From: Crotalaria pallida
Lineage: Eukaryota > Streptophyta > Magnoliopsida > Fabales > Fabaceae
Length of the DNA stretch: 64,000 nucleotides
Direction: 5' to 3'
Assembly: GCA_037953625.1 (NCBI GenBank)
Contig: CM075651.1
Coordinates: forward strand, 107,261,001-107,325,000
The stretch's first letter is position 1. The number at the start of each line of letters is the position of its first letter. The position numbers were made by a program, and so were the translations under genes. The notes beneath the pieces were generated by a model that saw only the letters and a list, made by a program, of their open reading frames with translations, made no database searches and was not told where the DNA came from. Positions 49,960-62,797 of this stretch are shown piece after piece.

Positions 49960-51378
49960 CATTCTACACTTGTTAGAACCTCCAAGGACTCATGCTACAC
50001 CCTCTACGTCCCTTGGGGACTCAAGCATTGTTTAGGATCATTCTAATGGTTCTTATAAGTCCTAATACAAATTCCTAGACCGTTCTAAGCCTTTAGAATA
50101 CAATCTTAACCATTCTACACTTGTTAGAACCTCCAAGGACTCAAGCTACACCCTCTACGTCCCTTGGGGACTCAAGCATTGTTTAGGATCATTCTAATGG
50201 TTCTTATAAGTCCTAATACACATTCCTAGACCATTCTACACCTTTAGAATACTCTCTTAACCATTCTACACTTGTTAGAACCTCCAAGGACTCATGCTAG
50301 ACCCTCTACGTCCCTTGGGGACTCAAGCATTGTTTATGATCATTCTAATGGTTCTTATATGTCCTAATACACATTCCATGACCATTCTAAGCCTTTAGAA
50401 TACTCTCTTAACCATTCTACACTTGTTAGAACCTCCAAGGACTCATGCTACACCCTCTACGTTCCTTGGGGTACCATGCAATGTTTAGGATCATTCTAAT
50501 GGTTATTATAAGTCCTAATACACATTCCTAGACCATTCTAAGCCTTTAGAATACTCTCTTAACCATTCTACACTTGTTAGAACCTTCAAGGACTCATGCT
50601 ACACCCTCTTCGTCCTTTGGGGACTCAAGCATTGTTTAGGATCATTCTAATGGTTCTTATAAGTCGTAATACATATTCCGAGACCATTCTACACCTTTAG
50701 AATACTCCCTTTATCATTCTACACTTGTTAGAACCTCCAAGGACTCATGCTAGACCCTCTACGTCCCTTGGGGACTCAAGCATTGTTTAGGATCTTTATA
50801 ATGGTTATTATAAGTCCTAATACACATTCCTAGACCATTCTACACCTTTAGAATACTCTCTTAACCATTCTACACTTGTTAGAACCTCCAAGGACTAATT
50901 CTTACCTTTAGAATACTCTCTTTACCATTCTACACTTGATAGAACCTCCAAGGACTCATGCTAGACCCTCTACGTCCCTTGGGGACTCAAGCATTGTTTA
51001 GGATCATTCTAATGGTTCTTATAAGTCCTAATACACATTCCTAGACCTTTCTAAGCCTTTAGAATACTCTATTAACCATTCTACACCTGTTAGAACCTCC
51101 AATTACTCATTCTAGACCCTCTACGTCCCATGGGGACTCAAGCATTGTTTAGGATCATTCTAATGGTTCTTATAAGACCTAATACACATTCCTAGACCTT
51201 TCTAAGCCTTTAGAATACTCTATTAACCATTCTACACCTGTTAGAACCTCCAATTACTCATTCTAGACCCTCTACGTCCCATGGGGACTCAAGCATTGTT
51301 TAGGATCATTCTAATGGTTCTTATAAGTCCTAATACACATTCCTAGACCATTCTAAGCCTTTAGAATACTCTCTTAAC
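49960..51378 (+). repeat. Earlier copy of the first part of the 2325-bp HOR
   Basis: CAAATTCCTAGACCGTTC at 50081, TTATATGTCC/CCATGACC near 50360, GTTCCTTGGGGTACC, CTCTTCGTCC, CATATTCCGAG, a 60-bp short unit at 50866 and AAGACCTAAT all recur at offset 9547 and again at 11872. Confidence 0.82.
50866..50925 (+). repeat. 60-bp short unit 23
   Basis: Altered tail: GGACTAATTCTTACC replaces GGACTCATTCTACACC, one base shorter. Founder or earliest copy of a sublineage also seen at 60413 and 62738. Confidence 0.9.
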
Positions 51379-52888
51379 CATTCTACACTTGTTAGAACCT
51401 CCAAGGACTCATGCTACACCCTCTACGTCCCTTGGGGACTCAAGCATTGTTTAGGATCATTCTAATGGTTCTTATAAGTCCTAATACACATTCCTAGACC
51501 ATTCTAAGCCTTTATAATACAATCTTAACCATTCTACACTTGTTAGAACCTCCAAGGACTCATGCTAGACCCTCTACGTCCCTTGGGGACTCAAGCATTG
51601 TTTAGGATCATTCTAATGGTTCTTATAAGTCCTAATACACAATCCTAGACCTTTCTAAGCCTTTAGAATACTCTATTAACCATTCTACACCTGTTAGAAC
51701 CTCCAATTACTCATTCTAGACCCTCTACGTCCCATGGGGACTCAAGCATTGTTTAGGATCATTCTAATGGTTCTTATAAGTCCTAATACACATTCCTAGA
51801 CCATTCTAAGCCTTTAGAATACTCTCTTAACCATTCTACACTTGTTAGAACCTCCAAGGACTCATGCTACACCCTCTACGTCCCTTCGGGACTCAAGCAT
51901 TGTTTAGGATCATTCTAATGGTTCTTATAAGACCTAATACACATTCCTAGACCTTTCTAAGCCTTTAGAATACTCTATTAACCATTCTACACCTGTTAGA
52001 ACCTCCAATTACTCATTCTAGACCCTCTACGTCCCATGGGGACTCAAGCATTGTTTAGGATCATTCTAATGGTTCTTATAAGTCCTAATACACATTCCTA
52101 GACCATTCTAAGCCTTTAGAATACTCTCTTAACCATTCTACACTTGTTAGAACCTCCAAGGACTCATGCTACACCCTCTACGTCCCATGGGGACTCAAGC
52201 ATTGTTTAGGATCATTCTAATGGTTCTTATAAGTCCTAATACACATTCCTAGACCATTCTAAGCCTTTAGAATACTCTCTTAACCATTCTACACTTGTTA
52301 GAACCTCCAAGGACTCATGCTACACCCTCTACGTCCCTTGGGGACTCAAGCATTGTTTAGGATCATTCTAATGGTTCTTATAAGTCCTAATACACATTCC
52401 TAGACCATTCTAAGCCTTTATAATACAATCTTAACCATTCTACACTTGTTAGAACCTCCAAGGACTCATGCTAGACCCTCTACGTCCCTTGGGGACTCAA
52501 GCATTGTTTAGGATCATTCTAATGGTTCTTATAAGTCCTAATACACAATCCTAGACCTTTCTAAGCCTTTAGAATACTCTATTAACCATTCTACACCTGT
52601 TAGAACCTCCAATTACTCATTCTAGACCCTCTACGTCCCATGGGGACTCAAGCATTGTTGAGGATCATTTTAATGGTTCTTATAAGTCCTAATACACATT
52701 CCTAGACCATTCTAAGCCTTTAGAATATTCTCTTAACCATTCTACACTTGTTAGAACCTCCAAGGACGCATGCTACACCCTCTACGTCCCTTGGGGACTC
52801 AGGCATTGTTTAGGATCTTTATAATGGTTATTATAAGTCCTAATACACATTCCTAGACCATTCTACACCTTTAGAATACTCTCTTAAC

Positions 52889-52949
52889 CATTCTACACTT
52901 GTTAGAACCTCCAAGGACTCATTCTACACCTTTAGAATACTCTCTTTAC
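52889..52949 (+). repeat. 61-bp short unit 24
   Basis: First of three in the 3656-bp HOR copy 1. Confidence 0.92.
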
Positions 52950-53402
52950 CATTCTACACTTGATAGAACCTCCAAGGACTCATGCTAGACCCTCTACGTC
53001 CCTTGGGGACTCAAGCATTGTTTAGGATCATTCTAATGGTTCTTATAAGTCCTAATACACATTCCTAGACCTTTCTAAGCCTTTAGAATACTCTATTAAC
53101 CATTCTACACCTGTTAGAACCTCCAATTACTCATTCTAGACCCTCTACGTCCCATGGGGACTCAAGCATTGTTTAGGATCATTCTAATGGTTCTTATAAG
53201 TCCTAATACACATTCCTAGACCATTCTAAGCCTTTAGAATACTCTCTTAACCATTCTACACTTGTTAGAACCTCCAAGGACTCATGCTACACCCTCTACG
53301 TCCCATGGGGACTCAAGCATTGTTTAGGATCATTCTAATGGTTCTTATAAGTCCTAATACACATTCCTAGACCATTCTAAGCCTTTAGAATACTCTCTTA
53401 AC

Positions 53403-54218
53403 CATTCTACACTTGTTAGAACCTCCAAGGACTCATGCTACACCCTCTACGTCCCTTGGGGACTCAAGCATTGTTTAGGATCATTCTAATGGTTCTTATA
53501 AGTCCTAATACAAATTCCTAGACCGTTCTAAGCCTTTAGAATACAATCTTAACCATTCTACACTTGTTAGAACCTCCAAGGACTCAAGCTACACCCTCTA
53601 CGTCCCTTGGGGACTCAAGCATTGTTTAGGATCATTCTAATGGTTCTTATAAGTCCTAATACACATTCCTAGACCATTCTACACCTTTAGAATACTCTCT
53701 TAACCATTCTACACTTGTTAGAACCTCCAAGGACTCATTCTACACCTTTAGAATACTCTCTTTACCATTCTACACTTGATAGAACCTCCAAGGACTCATG
53801 CTAGACCCTCTACGTCCCTTGGGGACTCAAGCATTGTTTAGGATCATTCTAATGGTTCTTATAAGTCCTAATACACATTCCTAGACCTTTCTAAGCCTTT
53901 AGAATACTCTATTAACCATTCTACACCTGTTAGAACCTCCAATTACTCATTCTAGACCCTCTACGTCCCATGGGGACTCAAGCATTGTTTAGGATCATTC
54001 TAATGGTTCTTATAAGTCCTAATACACATTCCTAGACCATTCTAAGCCTTTAGAATACTCTCTTAACCATTCTACACTTGTTAGAACCTCCAAGGACTCA
54101 TGCTACACCCTCTACGTCCCATGGGGACTCAAGCATTGTTTAGGATCATTCTAATGGTTCTTATAAGTCCTAATACACATTCCTAGACCATTCTAAGCCT
54201 TTAGAATACTCTCTTAAC
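53403..54218 (+). repeat. 816-bp HOR unit a (5 monomers + short unit)
   Basis: Begins with the CAAATTCCTAGACCGTTC/TAGAATACAATC monomer, then CTCAAGCTACACC, a short unit, a CTATTAAC monomer, a CCAATTACTC/CCATGG monomer and a CCATGG monomer. Confidence 0.88.
53705..53765 (+). repeat. 61-bp short unit 25
   Basis: In 816-bp unit a. Confidence 0.92.
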
Positions 54219-55034
54219 CATTCTACACTTGTTAGAACCTCCAAGGACTCATGCTACACCCTCTACGTCCCTTGGGGACTCAAGCATTGTTTAGGATCAT
54301 TCTAATGGTTCTTATAAGTCCTAATACAAATTCCTAGACCGTTCTAAGCCTTTAGAATACAATCTTAACCATTCTACACTTGTTAGAACCTCCAAGGACT
54401 CAAGCTACACCCTCTACGTCCCTTGGGGACTCAAGCATTGTTTAGGATCATTCTAATGGTTCTTATAAGTCCTAATACACATTCCTAGACCATTCTACAC
54501 CTTTAGAATACTCTCTTAACCATTCTACACTTGTTAGAACCTCCAAGGACTCATTCTACACCTTTAGAATACTCTCTTTACCATTCTACACTTGATAGAA
54601 CCTCCAAGGACTCATGCTAGACCCTCTACGTCCCTTGGGGACTCAAGCATTGTTTAGGATCATTCTAATGGTTCTTATAAGTCCTAATACACATTCCTAG
54701 ACCTTTCTAAGCCTTTAGAATACTCTATTAACCATTCTACACCTGTTAGAACCTCCAATTACTCATTCTAGACCCTCTACGTCCCATGGGGACTCAAGCA
54801 TTGTTTAGGATCATTCTAATGGTTCTTATAAGTCCTAATACACATTCCTAGACCATTCTAAGCCTTTAGAATACTCTCTTAACCATTCTACACTTGTTAG
54901 AACCTCCAAGGACTCATGCTACACCCTCTACGTCCCATGGGGACTCAAGCATTGTTTAGGATCATTCTAATGGTTCTTATAAGTCCTAATACACATTCCT
55001 AGACCATTCTAAGCCTTTAGAATACTCTCTTAAC
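54219..55034 (+). repeat. 816-bp HOR unit b
   Basis: Same order as unit a; CGTTCT at 54340 and short unit at 54521. Confidence 0.88.
54521..54581 (+). repeat. 61-bp short unit 26
   Basis: In 816-bp unit b. Confidence 0.92.
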
Positions 55035-56544
55035 CATTCTACACTTGTTAGAACCTCCAAGGACTCATGCTACACCCTCTACGTCCCTTGGGGACTCAAG
55101 CATTGTTTAGGATCATTCTAATGGTTCTTATAAGTCCTAATACACATTCCTAGACCATTCTAAGCCTTTATAATACAATCTTAACCATTCTACACTTGTT
55201 AGAACCTCCAAGGACTCATGCTAGACCCTCTACGTCCCTTGGGGACTCAAGCATTGTTTAGGATCATTCTAATGGTTCTTATAAGTCCTAATACACAATC
55301 CTAGACCTTTCTAAGCCTTTAGAATACTCTATTAACCATTCTACACCTGTTAGAACCTCCAATTACTCATTCTAGACCCTCTACGTCCCATGGGGACTCA
55401 AGCATTGTTTAGGATCATTCTAATGGTTCTTATAAGTCCTAATACACATTCCTAGACCATTCTAAGCCTTTAGAATACTCTCTTAACCATTCTACACTTG
55501 TTAGAACCTCCAAGGACTCATGCTACACCCTCTACGTCCCTTCGGGACTCAAGCATTGTTTAGGATCATTCTAATGGTTCTTATAAGACCTAATACACAT
55601 TCCTAGACCTTTCTAAGCCTTTAGAATACTCTATTAACCATTCTACACCTGTTAGAACCTCCAATTACTCATTCTAGACCCTCTACGTCCCATGGGGACT
55701 CAAGCATTGTTTAGGATCATTCTAATGGTTCTTATAAGTCCTAATACACATTCCTAGACCATTCTAAGCCTTTAGAATACTCTCTTAACCATTCTACACT
55801 TGTTAGAACCTCCAAGGACTCATGCTACACCCTCTACGTCCCATGGGGACTCAAGCATTGTTTAGGATCATTCTAATGGTTCTTATAAGTCCTAATACAC
55901 ATTCCTAGACCATTCTAAGCCTTTAGAATACTCTCTTAACCATTCTACACTTGTTAGAACCTCCAAGGACTCATGCTACACCCTCTACGTCCCTTGGGGA
56001 CTCAAGCATTGTTTAGGATCATTCTAATGGTTCTTATAAGTCCTAATACACATTCCTAGACCATTCTAAGCCTTTATAATACAATCTTAACCATTCTACA
56101 CTTGTTAGAACCTCCAAGGACTCATGCTAGACCCTCTACGTCCCTTGGGGACTCAAGCATTGTTTAGGATCATTCTAATGGTTCTTATAAGTCCTAATAC
56201 ACAATCCTAGACCTTTCTAAGCCTTTAGAATACTCTATTAACCATTCTACACCTGTTAGAACCTCCAATTACTCATTCTAGACCCTCTACGTCCCATGGG
56301 GACTCAAGCATTGTTGAGGATCATTTTAATGGTTCTTATAAGTCCTAATACACATTCCTAGACCATTCTAAGCCTTTAGAATATTCTCTTAACCATTCTA
56401 CACTTGTTAGAACCTCCAAGGACGCATGCTACACCCTCTACGTCCCTTGGGGACTCAGGCATTGTTTAGGATCTTTATAATGGTTATTATAAGTCCTAAT
56501 ACACATTCCTAGACCATTCTACACCTTTAGAATACTCTCTTAAC

Positions 56545-56605
56545 CATTCTACACTTGTTAGAACCTCCAAGGACTCATTCTACACCTTTAGAATACTCTC
56601 TTTAC
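56545..56605 (+). repeat. 61-bp short unit 27
   Basis: First of three in the 3656-bp HOR copy 2. Confidence 0.92.
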
Positions 56606-57058
56606 CATTCTACACTTGATAGAACCTCCAAGGACTCATGCTAGACCCTCTACGTCCCTTGGGGACTCAAGCATTGTTTAGGATCATTCTAATGGTTCTT
56701 ATAAGTCCTAATACACATTCCTAGACCTTTCTAAGCCTTTAGAATACTCTATTAACCATTCTACACCTGTTAGAACCTCCAATTACTCATTCTAGACCCT
56801 CTACGTCCCATGGGGACTCAAGCATTGTTTAGGATCATTCTAATGGTTCTTATAAGTCCTAATACACATTCCTAGACCATTCTAAGCCTTTAGAATACTC
56901 TCTTAACCATTCTACACTTGTTAGAACCTCCAAGGACTCATGCTACACCCTCTACGTCCCATGGGGACTCAAGCATTGTTTAGGATCATTCTAATGGTTC
57001 TTATAAGTCCTAATACACATTCCTAGACCATTCTAAGCCTTTAGAATACTCTCTTAAC

Positions 57059-57874
57059 CATTCTACACTTGTTAGAACCTCCAAGGACTCATGCTACACC
57101 CTCTACGTCCCTTGGGGACTCAAGCATTGTTTAGGATCATTCTAATGGTTCTTATAAGTCCTAATACAAATTCCTAGACCGTTCTAAGCCTTTAGAATAC
57201 AATCTTAACCATTCTACACTTGTTAGAACCTCCAAGGACTCAAGCTACACCCTCTACGTCCCTTGGGGACTCAAGCATTGTTTAGGATCATTCTAATGGT
57301 TCTTATAAGTCCTAATACACATTCCTAGACCATTCTACACCTTTAGAATACTCTCTTAACCATTCTACACTTGTTAGAACCTCCAAGGACTCATTCTACA
57401 CCTTTAGAATACTCTCTTTACCATTCTACACTTGATAGAACCTCCAAGGACTCATGCTAGACCCTCTACGTCCCTTGGGGACTCAAGCATTGTTTAGGAT
57501 CATTCTAATGGTTCTTATAAGTCCTAATACACATTCCTAGACCTTTCTAAGCCTTTAGAATACTCTATTAACCATTCTACACCTGTTAGAACCTCCAATT
57601 ACTCATTCTAGACCCTCTACGTCCCATGGGGACTCAAGCATTGTTTAGGATCATTCTAATGGTTCTTATAAGTCCTAATACACATTCCTAGACCATTCTA
57701 AGCCTTTAGAATACTCTCTTAACCATTCTACACTTGTTAGAACCTCCAAGGACTCATGCTACACCCTCTACGTCCCATGGGGACTCAAGCATTGTTTAGG
57801 ATCATTCTAATGGTTCTTATAAGTCCTAATACACATTCCTAGACCATTCTAAGCCTTTAGAATACTCTCTTAAC
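57059..57874 (+). repeat. 816-bp HOR unit c
   Basis: Corresponds to unit a in the second 3656-bp copy; CGTTCT at 57180 and short unit at 57361. Confidence 0.88.
57361..57421 (+). repeat. 61-bp short unit 28
   Basis: In 816-bp unit c. Confidence 0.92.
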
Positions 57875-58690
57875 CATTCTACACTTGTTAGAACCTCCAA
57901 GGACTCATGCTACACCCTCTACGTCCCTTGGGGACTCAAGCATTGTTTAGGATCATTCTAATGGTTCTTATAAGTCCTAATACAAATTCCTAGACCGTTC
58001 TAAGCCTTTAGAATACAATCTTAACCATTCTACACTTGTTAGAACCTCCAAGGACTCAAGCTACACCCTCTACGTCCCTTGGGGACTCAAGCATTGTTTA
58101 GGATCATTCTAATGGTTCTTATAAGTCCTAATACACATTCCTAGACCATTCTACACCTTTAGAATACTCTCTTAACCATTCTACACTTGTTAGAACCTCC
58201 AAGGACTCATTCTACACCTTTAGAATACTCTCTTTACCATTCTACACTTGATAGAACCTCCAAGGACTCATGCTAGACCCTCTACGTCCCTTGGGGACTC
58301 AAGCATTGTTTAGGATCATTCTAATGGTTCTTATAAGTCCTAATACACATTCCTAGACCTTTCTAAGCCTTTAGAATACTCTATTAACCATTCTACACCT
58401 GTTAGAACCTCCAATTACTCATTCTAGACCCTCTACGTCCCATGGGGACTCAAGCATTGTTTAGGATCATTCTAATGGTTCTTATAAGTCCTAATACACA
58501 TTCCTAGACCATTCTAAGCCTTTAGAATACTCTCTTAACCATTCTACACTTGTTAGAACCTCCAAGGACTCATGCTACACCCTCTACGTCCCATGGGGAC
58601 TCAAGCATTGTTTAGGATCATTCTAATGGTTCTTATAAGTCCTAATACACATTCCTAGACCATTCTAAGCCTTTAGAATACTCTCTTAAC
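57875..58690 (+). repeat. 816-bp HOR unit d
   Basis: Corresponds to unit b; CGTTCT at 57996 and short unit at 58177. Confidence 0.88.
58177..58237 (+). repeat. 61-bp short unit 29
   Basis: In 816-bp unit d. Confidence 0.92.
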
Positions 58691-59506
58691 CATTCTACAC
58701 TTGTTAGAACCTCCAAGGACTCATGCTACACCCTCTACGTCCCTTGGGGACTCAAGCATTGTTTAGGATCATTCTAATGGTTCTTATAAGTCCTAATACA
58801 AATTCCTAGACCGTTCTAAGCCTTTAGAATACAATCTTAACCATTCTACACTTGTTAGAACCTCCAAGGACTCAAGCTACACCCTCTACGTCCCTTGGGG
58901 ACTCAAGCATTGTTTAGGATCATTCTAATGGTTCTTATAAGTCCTAATACACATTCCTAGACCATTCTACACCTTTAGAATACTCTCTTAACCATTCTAC
59001 ACTTGTTAGAACCTCCAAGGACTCATTCTACACCTTTAGAATACTCTCTTTACCATTCTACACTTGATAGAACCTCCAAGGACTCATGCTAGACCCTCTA
59101 CGTCCCTTGGGGACTCAAGCATTGTTTAGGATCATTCTAATGGTTCTTATAAGTCCTAATACACATTCCTAGACCTTTCTAAGCCTTTAGAATACTCTAT
59201 TAACCATTCTACACCTGTTAGAACCTCCAATTACTCATTCTAGACCCTCTACGTCCCATGGGGACTCAAGCATTGTTTAGGATCATTCTAATGGTTCTTA
59301 TAAGTCCTAATACACATTCCTAGACCATTCTAAGCCTTTAGAATACTCTCTTAACCATTCTACACTTGTTAGAACCTCCAAGGACTCATGCTACACCCTC
59401 TACGTCCCATGGGGACTCAAGCATTGTTTAGGATCATTCTAATGGTTCTTATAAGTCCTAATACACATTCCTAGACCATTCTAAGCCTTTAGAATACTCT
59501 CTTAAC
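58691..59506 (+). repeat. 816-bp HOR unit e, extra copy
   Basis: CGTTCT at 58812 and short unit at 58993. It has no partner in the first 3656-bp copy, so it was added after that duplication (inference). Confidence 0.87.
58993..59053 (+). repeat. 61-bp short unit 30
   Basis: In 816-bp unit e. Confidence 0.92.
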
Positions 59507-61831
59507 CATTCTACACTTGTTAGAACCTCCAAGGACTCATGCTACACCCTCTACGTCCCTGGGGGACTCAAGCATTGTTTAGGATCATTCTAATGGTTCT
59601 TATAAGTCCTAATACAAATTCCTAGACCGTTCTAAGCCTTTAGAATACAATCTTAACCATTCTACACTTGTTAGAACCTCCAAGGACTCAAGCTACACCC
59701 TCTACGTCCCTTGGGGACTCAAGCATTGTTTAGGATCATTCTAATGGTTCTTATAAGTCCTAATACACATTCCTAGACCATTCTACACCTTTAGAATACT
59801 CTCTTAACCATTCTACACTTGTTAGAACCTCCAAGGACTCATGCTAGACCCTCTACGTCCCTTGGGGACTCAAGCATTGTTTATGATCATTCTAATGGTT
59901 CTTATATGTCCTAATACACATTCCATGACCATTCTAAGCCTTTAGAATACTCTCTTAACCATTCTACACTTGTTAGAACCTCCAAGGACTCATGCTACAC
60001 CCTCTACGTTCCTTGGGGTACCATGCAATGTTTAGGATCATTCTAATGGTTATTATAAGTCCTAATACACATTCCTAGACCATTCTAAGCCTTTAGAATA
60101 CTCTCTTAACCATTCTACACTTGTTAGAACCTTCAAGGACTCATGCTACACCCTCTTCGTCCTTTGGGGACTCAAGCATTGTTTAGGATCATTCTAATGG
60201 TTCTTATAAGTCGTAATACATATTCCGAGACCATTCTACACCTTTAGAATACTCCCTTTATCATTCTACACTTGTTAGAACCTCCAAGGACTCATGCTAG
60301 ACCCTCTACGTCCCTTGGGGACTCAAGCATTGTTTAGGATCTTTATAATGGTTATTATAAGTCCTAATACACATTCCTAGACCATTCTACACCTTTAGAA
60401 TACTCTCTTAACCATTCTACACTTGTTAGAACCTCCAAGGACTAATTCTTACCTTTAGAATACTCTCTTTACCATTCTACACTTGATAGAACCTCCAAGG
60501 ACTCATGCTAGACCCTCTACGTCCCTTGGGGACTCAAGCATTGTTTAGGATCATTCTAATGGTTCTTATAAGTCCTAATACACATTCCTAGACCTTTCTA
60601 AGCCTTTAGAATACTCTATTAACCATTCTACACCTGTTAGAACCTCCAATTACTCATTCTAGACCCTCTACGTCCCATGGGGACTCAAGCATTGTTTAGG
60701 ATCATTCTAATGGTTCTTATAAGACCTAATACACATTCCTAGACCTTTCTAAGCCTTTAGAATACTCTATTAACCATTCTACACCTGTTAGAACCTCCAA
60801 TTACTCATTCTAGACCCTCTACGTCCCATGGGGACTCAAGCATTGTTTAGGATCATTCTAATGGTTCTTATAAGTCCTAATACACATTCCTAGACCATTC
60901 TAAGCCTTTAGAATACTCTCTTAACCATTCTACACTTGTTAGAACCTCCAAGGACTCAAGCTACACCCTCTACGTCCCTTCGGGACTCAAGCATTGTTTA
61001 GGATCATTCTAATGGTTCTTATAAGTCCTAATACACATTCCTAGACCATTCTACACCTTTAGAATACTCTCTTAACCATTCTACACTTGTTAGAACCTCC
61101 AAGGACTCAAGCTAGACCCTCTACGTCCCTTGGGGACTCAAGCATTGTTTATGATCATTCTAATGGTTCTTATAAGTCCTAATACACATTCCATGACCAT
61201 TCTAAGCCTTTAGAATACTCTCTTAACCATTCTACACTTGTTAGAACCTCCAAGGACTCATCCTACACCCTCTACGTCCCTTGGGGACTCAAGCATTGTT
61301 TAGGATCATTCTAATGGTTCTTATAAGACCTAATACACATTCCTAGACTTTTCTAAGCCTTTAGAATACTCTATTAACCATTCTACACCTGTTAGAACCT
61401 CCAATTACTCATTCTAGACCCTCTACGTCCCATGGGGACTCAAGCATTGTTTAGGAACATTCTAATGGTTCTTATAAGTCCTAATACACATTCCTAGACC
61501 ATTCTAAGCCTTTAGAATACTCTCTTAACCATTCTACACTTGTTAGAACCTCCAAGGACTCAAGCTAGACCCTCTACGTCCCTTGGGGACTCAAGCATTG
61601 TTTAGGATCATTCTAATGGTTCTTATAAGTCCTAATACACATTCCTAGACCATTCTAAGCCTTTAGAATACTCTCTTAACCATTCTACACTTGTTAGAAC
61701 CTCCAAGGACTCATGCTACACCCTCTACGTCCCATGGGGACTCAAGCATTGTTTAGGATCATTCTAATGGTTCTTATAAGTCCTAATACACATTCCTAGA
61801 CCATTCTAAGCCTTTAGAATACTCTCGTAAC
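59507..61831 (+). repeat. 2325-bp HOR, copy 1
   Basis: Starts as a fourth successive 816-type unit, with private GTCCCTGGGGGAC at 59556, and leaves that pattern near 59.84 kb. Contains CCATGACC, GTTCCTTGGGGTACC, CTCTTCGTCC, the 60-bp short unit, CTCATCCTACACC (61261) and GGAACATTC (about 61454). Length = 15 x 151 + 60. Confidence 0.86.
60413..60472 (+). repeat. 60-bp short unit 31
   Basis: In 2325-bp HOR copy 1; same altered tail as unit 23. Confidence 0.9.
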
Positions 61832-62737
61832 CATTCTACACTTGTTAGAACCTCCAAGGACTCATGCTACACCCTCTACGTCCCTGGGGGACTCAAGCAT
61901 TGTTTAGGATCATTCTAATGGTTCTTATAAGTCCTAATACAAATTCCTAGACCGTTCTAAGCCTTTAGAATACAATCTTAACCATTCTACACTTGTTAGA
62001 ACCTCCAAGGACTCAAGCTACACCCTCTACGTCCCTTGGGGACTCAAGCATTGTTTAGGATCATTCTAATGGTTCTTATAAGTCCTAATACACATTCCTA
62101 GACCATTCTACACCTTTAGAATACTCTCTTAACCATTCTACACTTGTTAGAACCTCCAAGGACTCATGCTAGACCCTCTACGTCCCTTGGGGACTCAAGC
62201 ATTGTTTATGATCATTCTAATGGTTCTTATATGTCCTAATACACATTCCATGACCATTCTAAGCCTTTAGAATACTCTCTTAACCATTCTACACTTGTTA
62301 GAACCTCCAAGGACTCATGCTACACCCTCTACGTTCCTTGGGGTACCATGCAATGTTTAGGATCATTCTAATGGTTATTATAAGTCCTAATACACATTCC
62401 TAGACCATTCTAAGCCTTTAGAATACTCTCTTAACCATTCTACACTTGTTAGAACCTTCAAGGACTCATGCTACACCCTCTTCGTCCTTTGGGGACTCAA
62501 GCATTGTTTAGGATCATTCTAATGGTTCTTATAAGTCGTAATACATATTCCGAGACCATTCTACACCTTTAGAATACTCCCTTTATCATTCTACACTTGT
62601 TAGAACCTCCAAGGACTCATGCTAGACCCTCTACGTCCCTTGGGGACTCAAGCATTGTTTAGGATCTTTATAATGGTTATTATAAGTCCTAATACACATT
62701 CCTAGACCATTCTACACCTTTAGAATACTCTCTTAAC

Positions 62738-62797
62738 CATTCTACACTTGTTAGAACCTCCAAGGACTAATTCTTACCTTTAGAATACTCTCTTTAC
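62738..62797 (+). repeat. 60-bp short unit 32
   Basis: In 2325-bp HOR copy 2; same altered tail as unit 23. Confidence 0.9.

Larger units (their letters stand above)
51379..55034 (+). repeat. 3656-bp HOR, copy 1
   Basis: In order: TTTATAATAC (51510), CCCTTCGGG/AAGACC, two CCATGG monomers, TTTATAATAC (52416), GTTGAGGATC (about 52658), CAGGCATTG, a short unit (52889), then two nested 816-bp repeats. Length = 23 x 151 + 3 x 61. Confidence 0.87.
55035..58690 (+). repeat. 3656-bp HOR, copy 2
   Basis: Every mark of copy 1 recurs at +3656: 55166, 56072, about 56314, 56545, 57180 and 57996. A third 816-bp repeat follows directly at 58691. Confidence 0.87.

Noticed and set aside
53403..59506. Assembly artefact as the cause of the 816-bp repeats
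   Set aside because: Not excluded, but the copies are separated by distinct contexts (two inside each 3656-bp unit, one extra), and independent small differences such as GTCCCTGGGGG in the next unit argue against simple duplication by the assembler. Read depth would decide.
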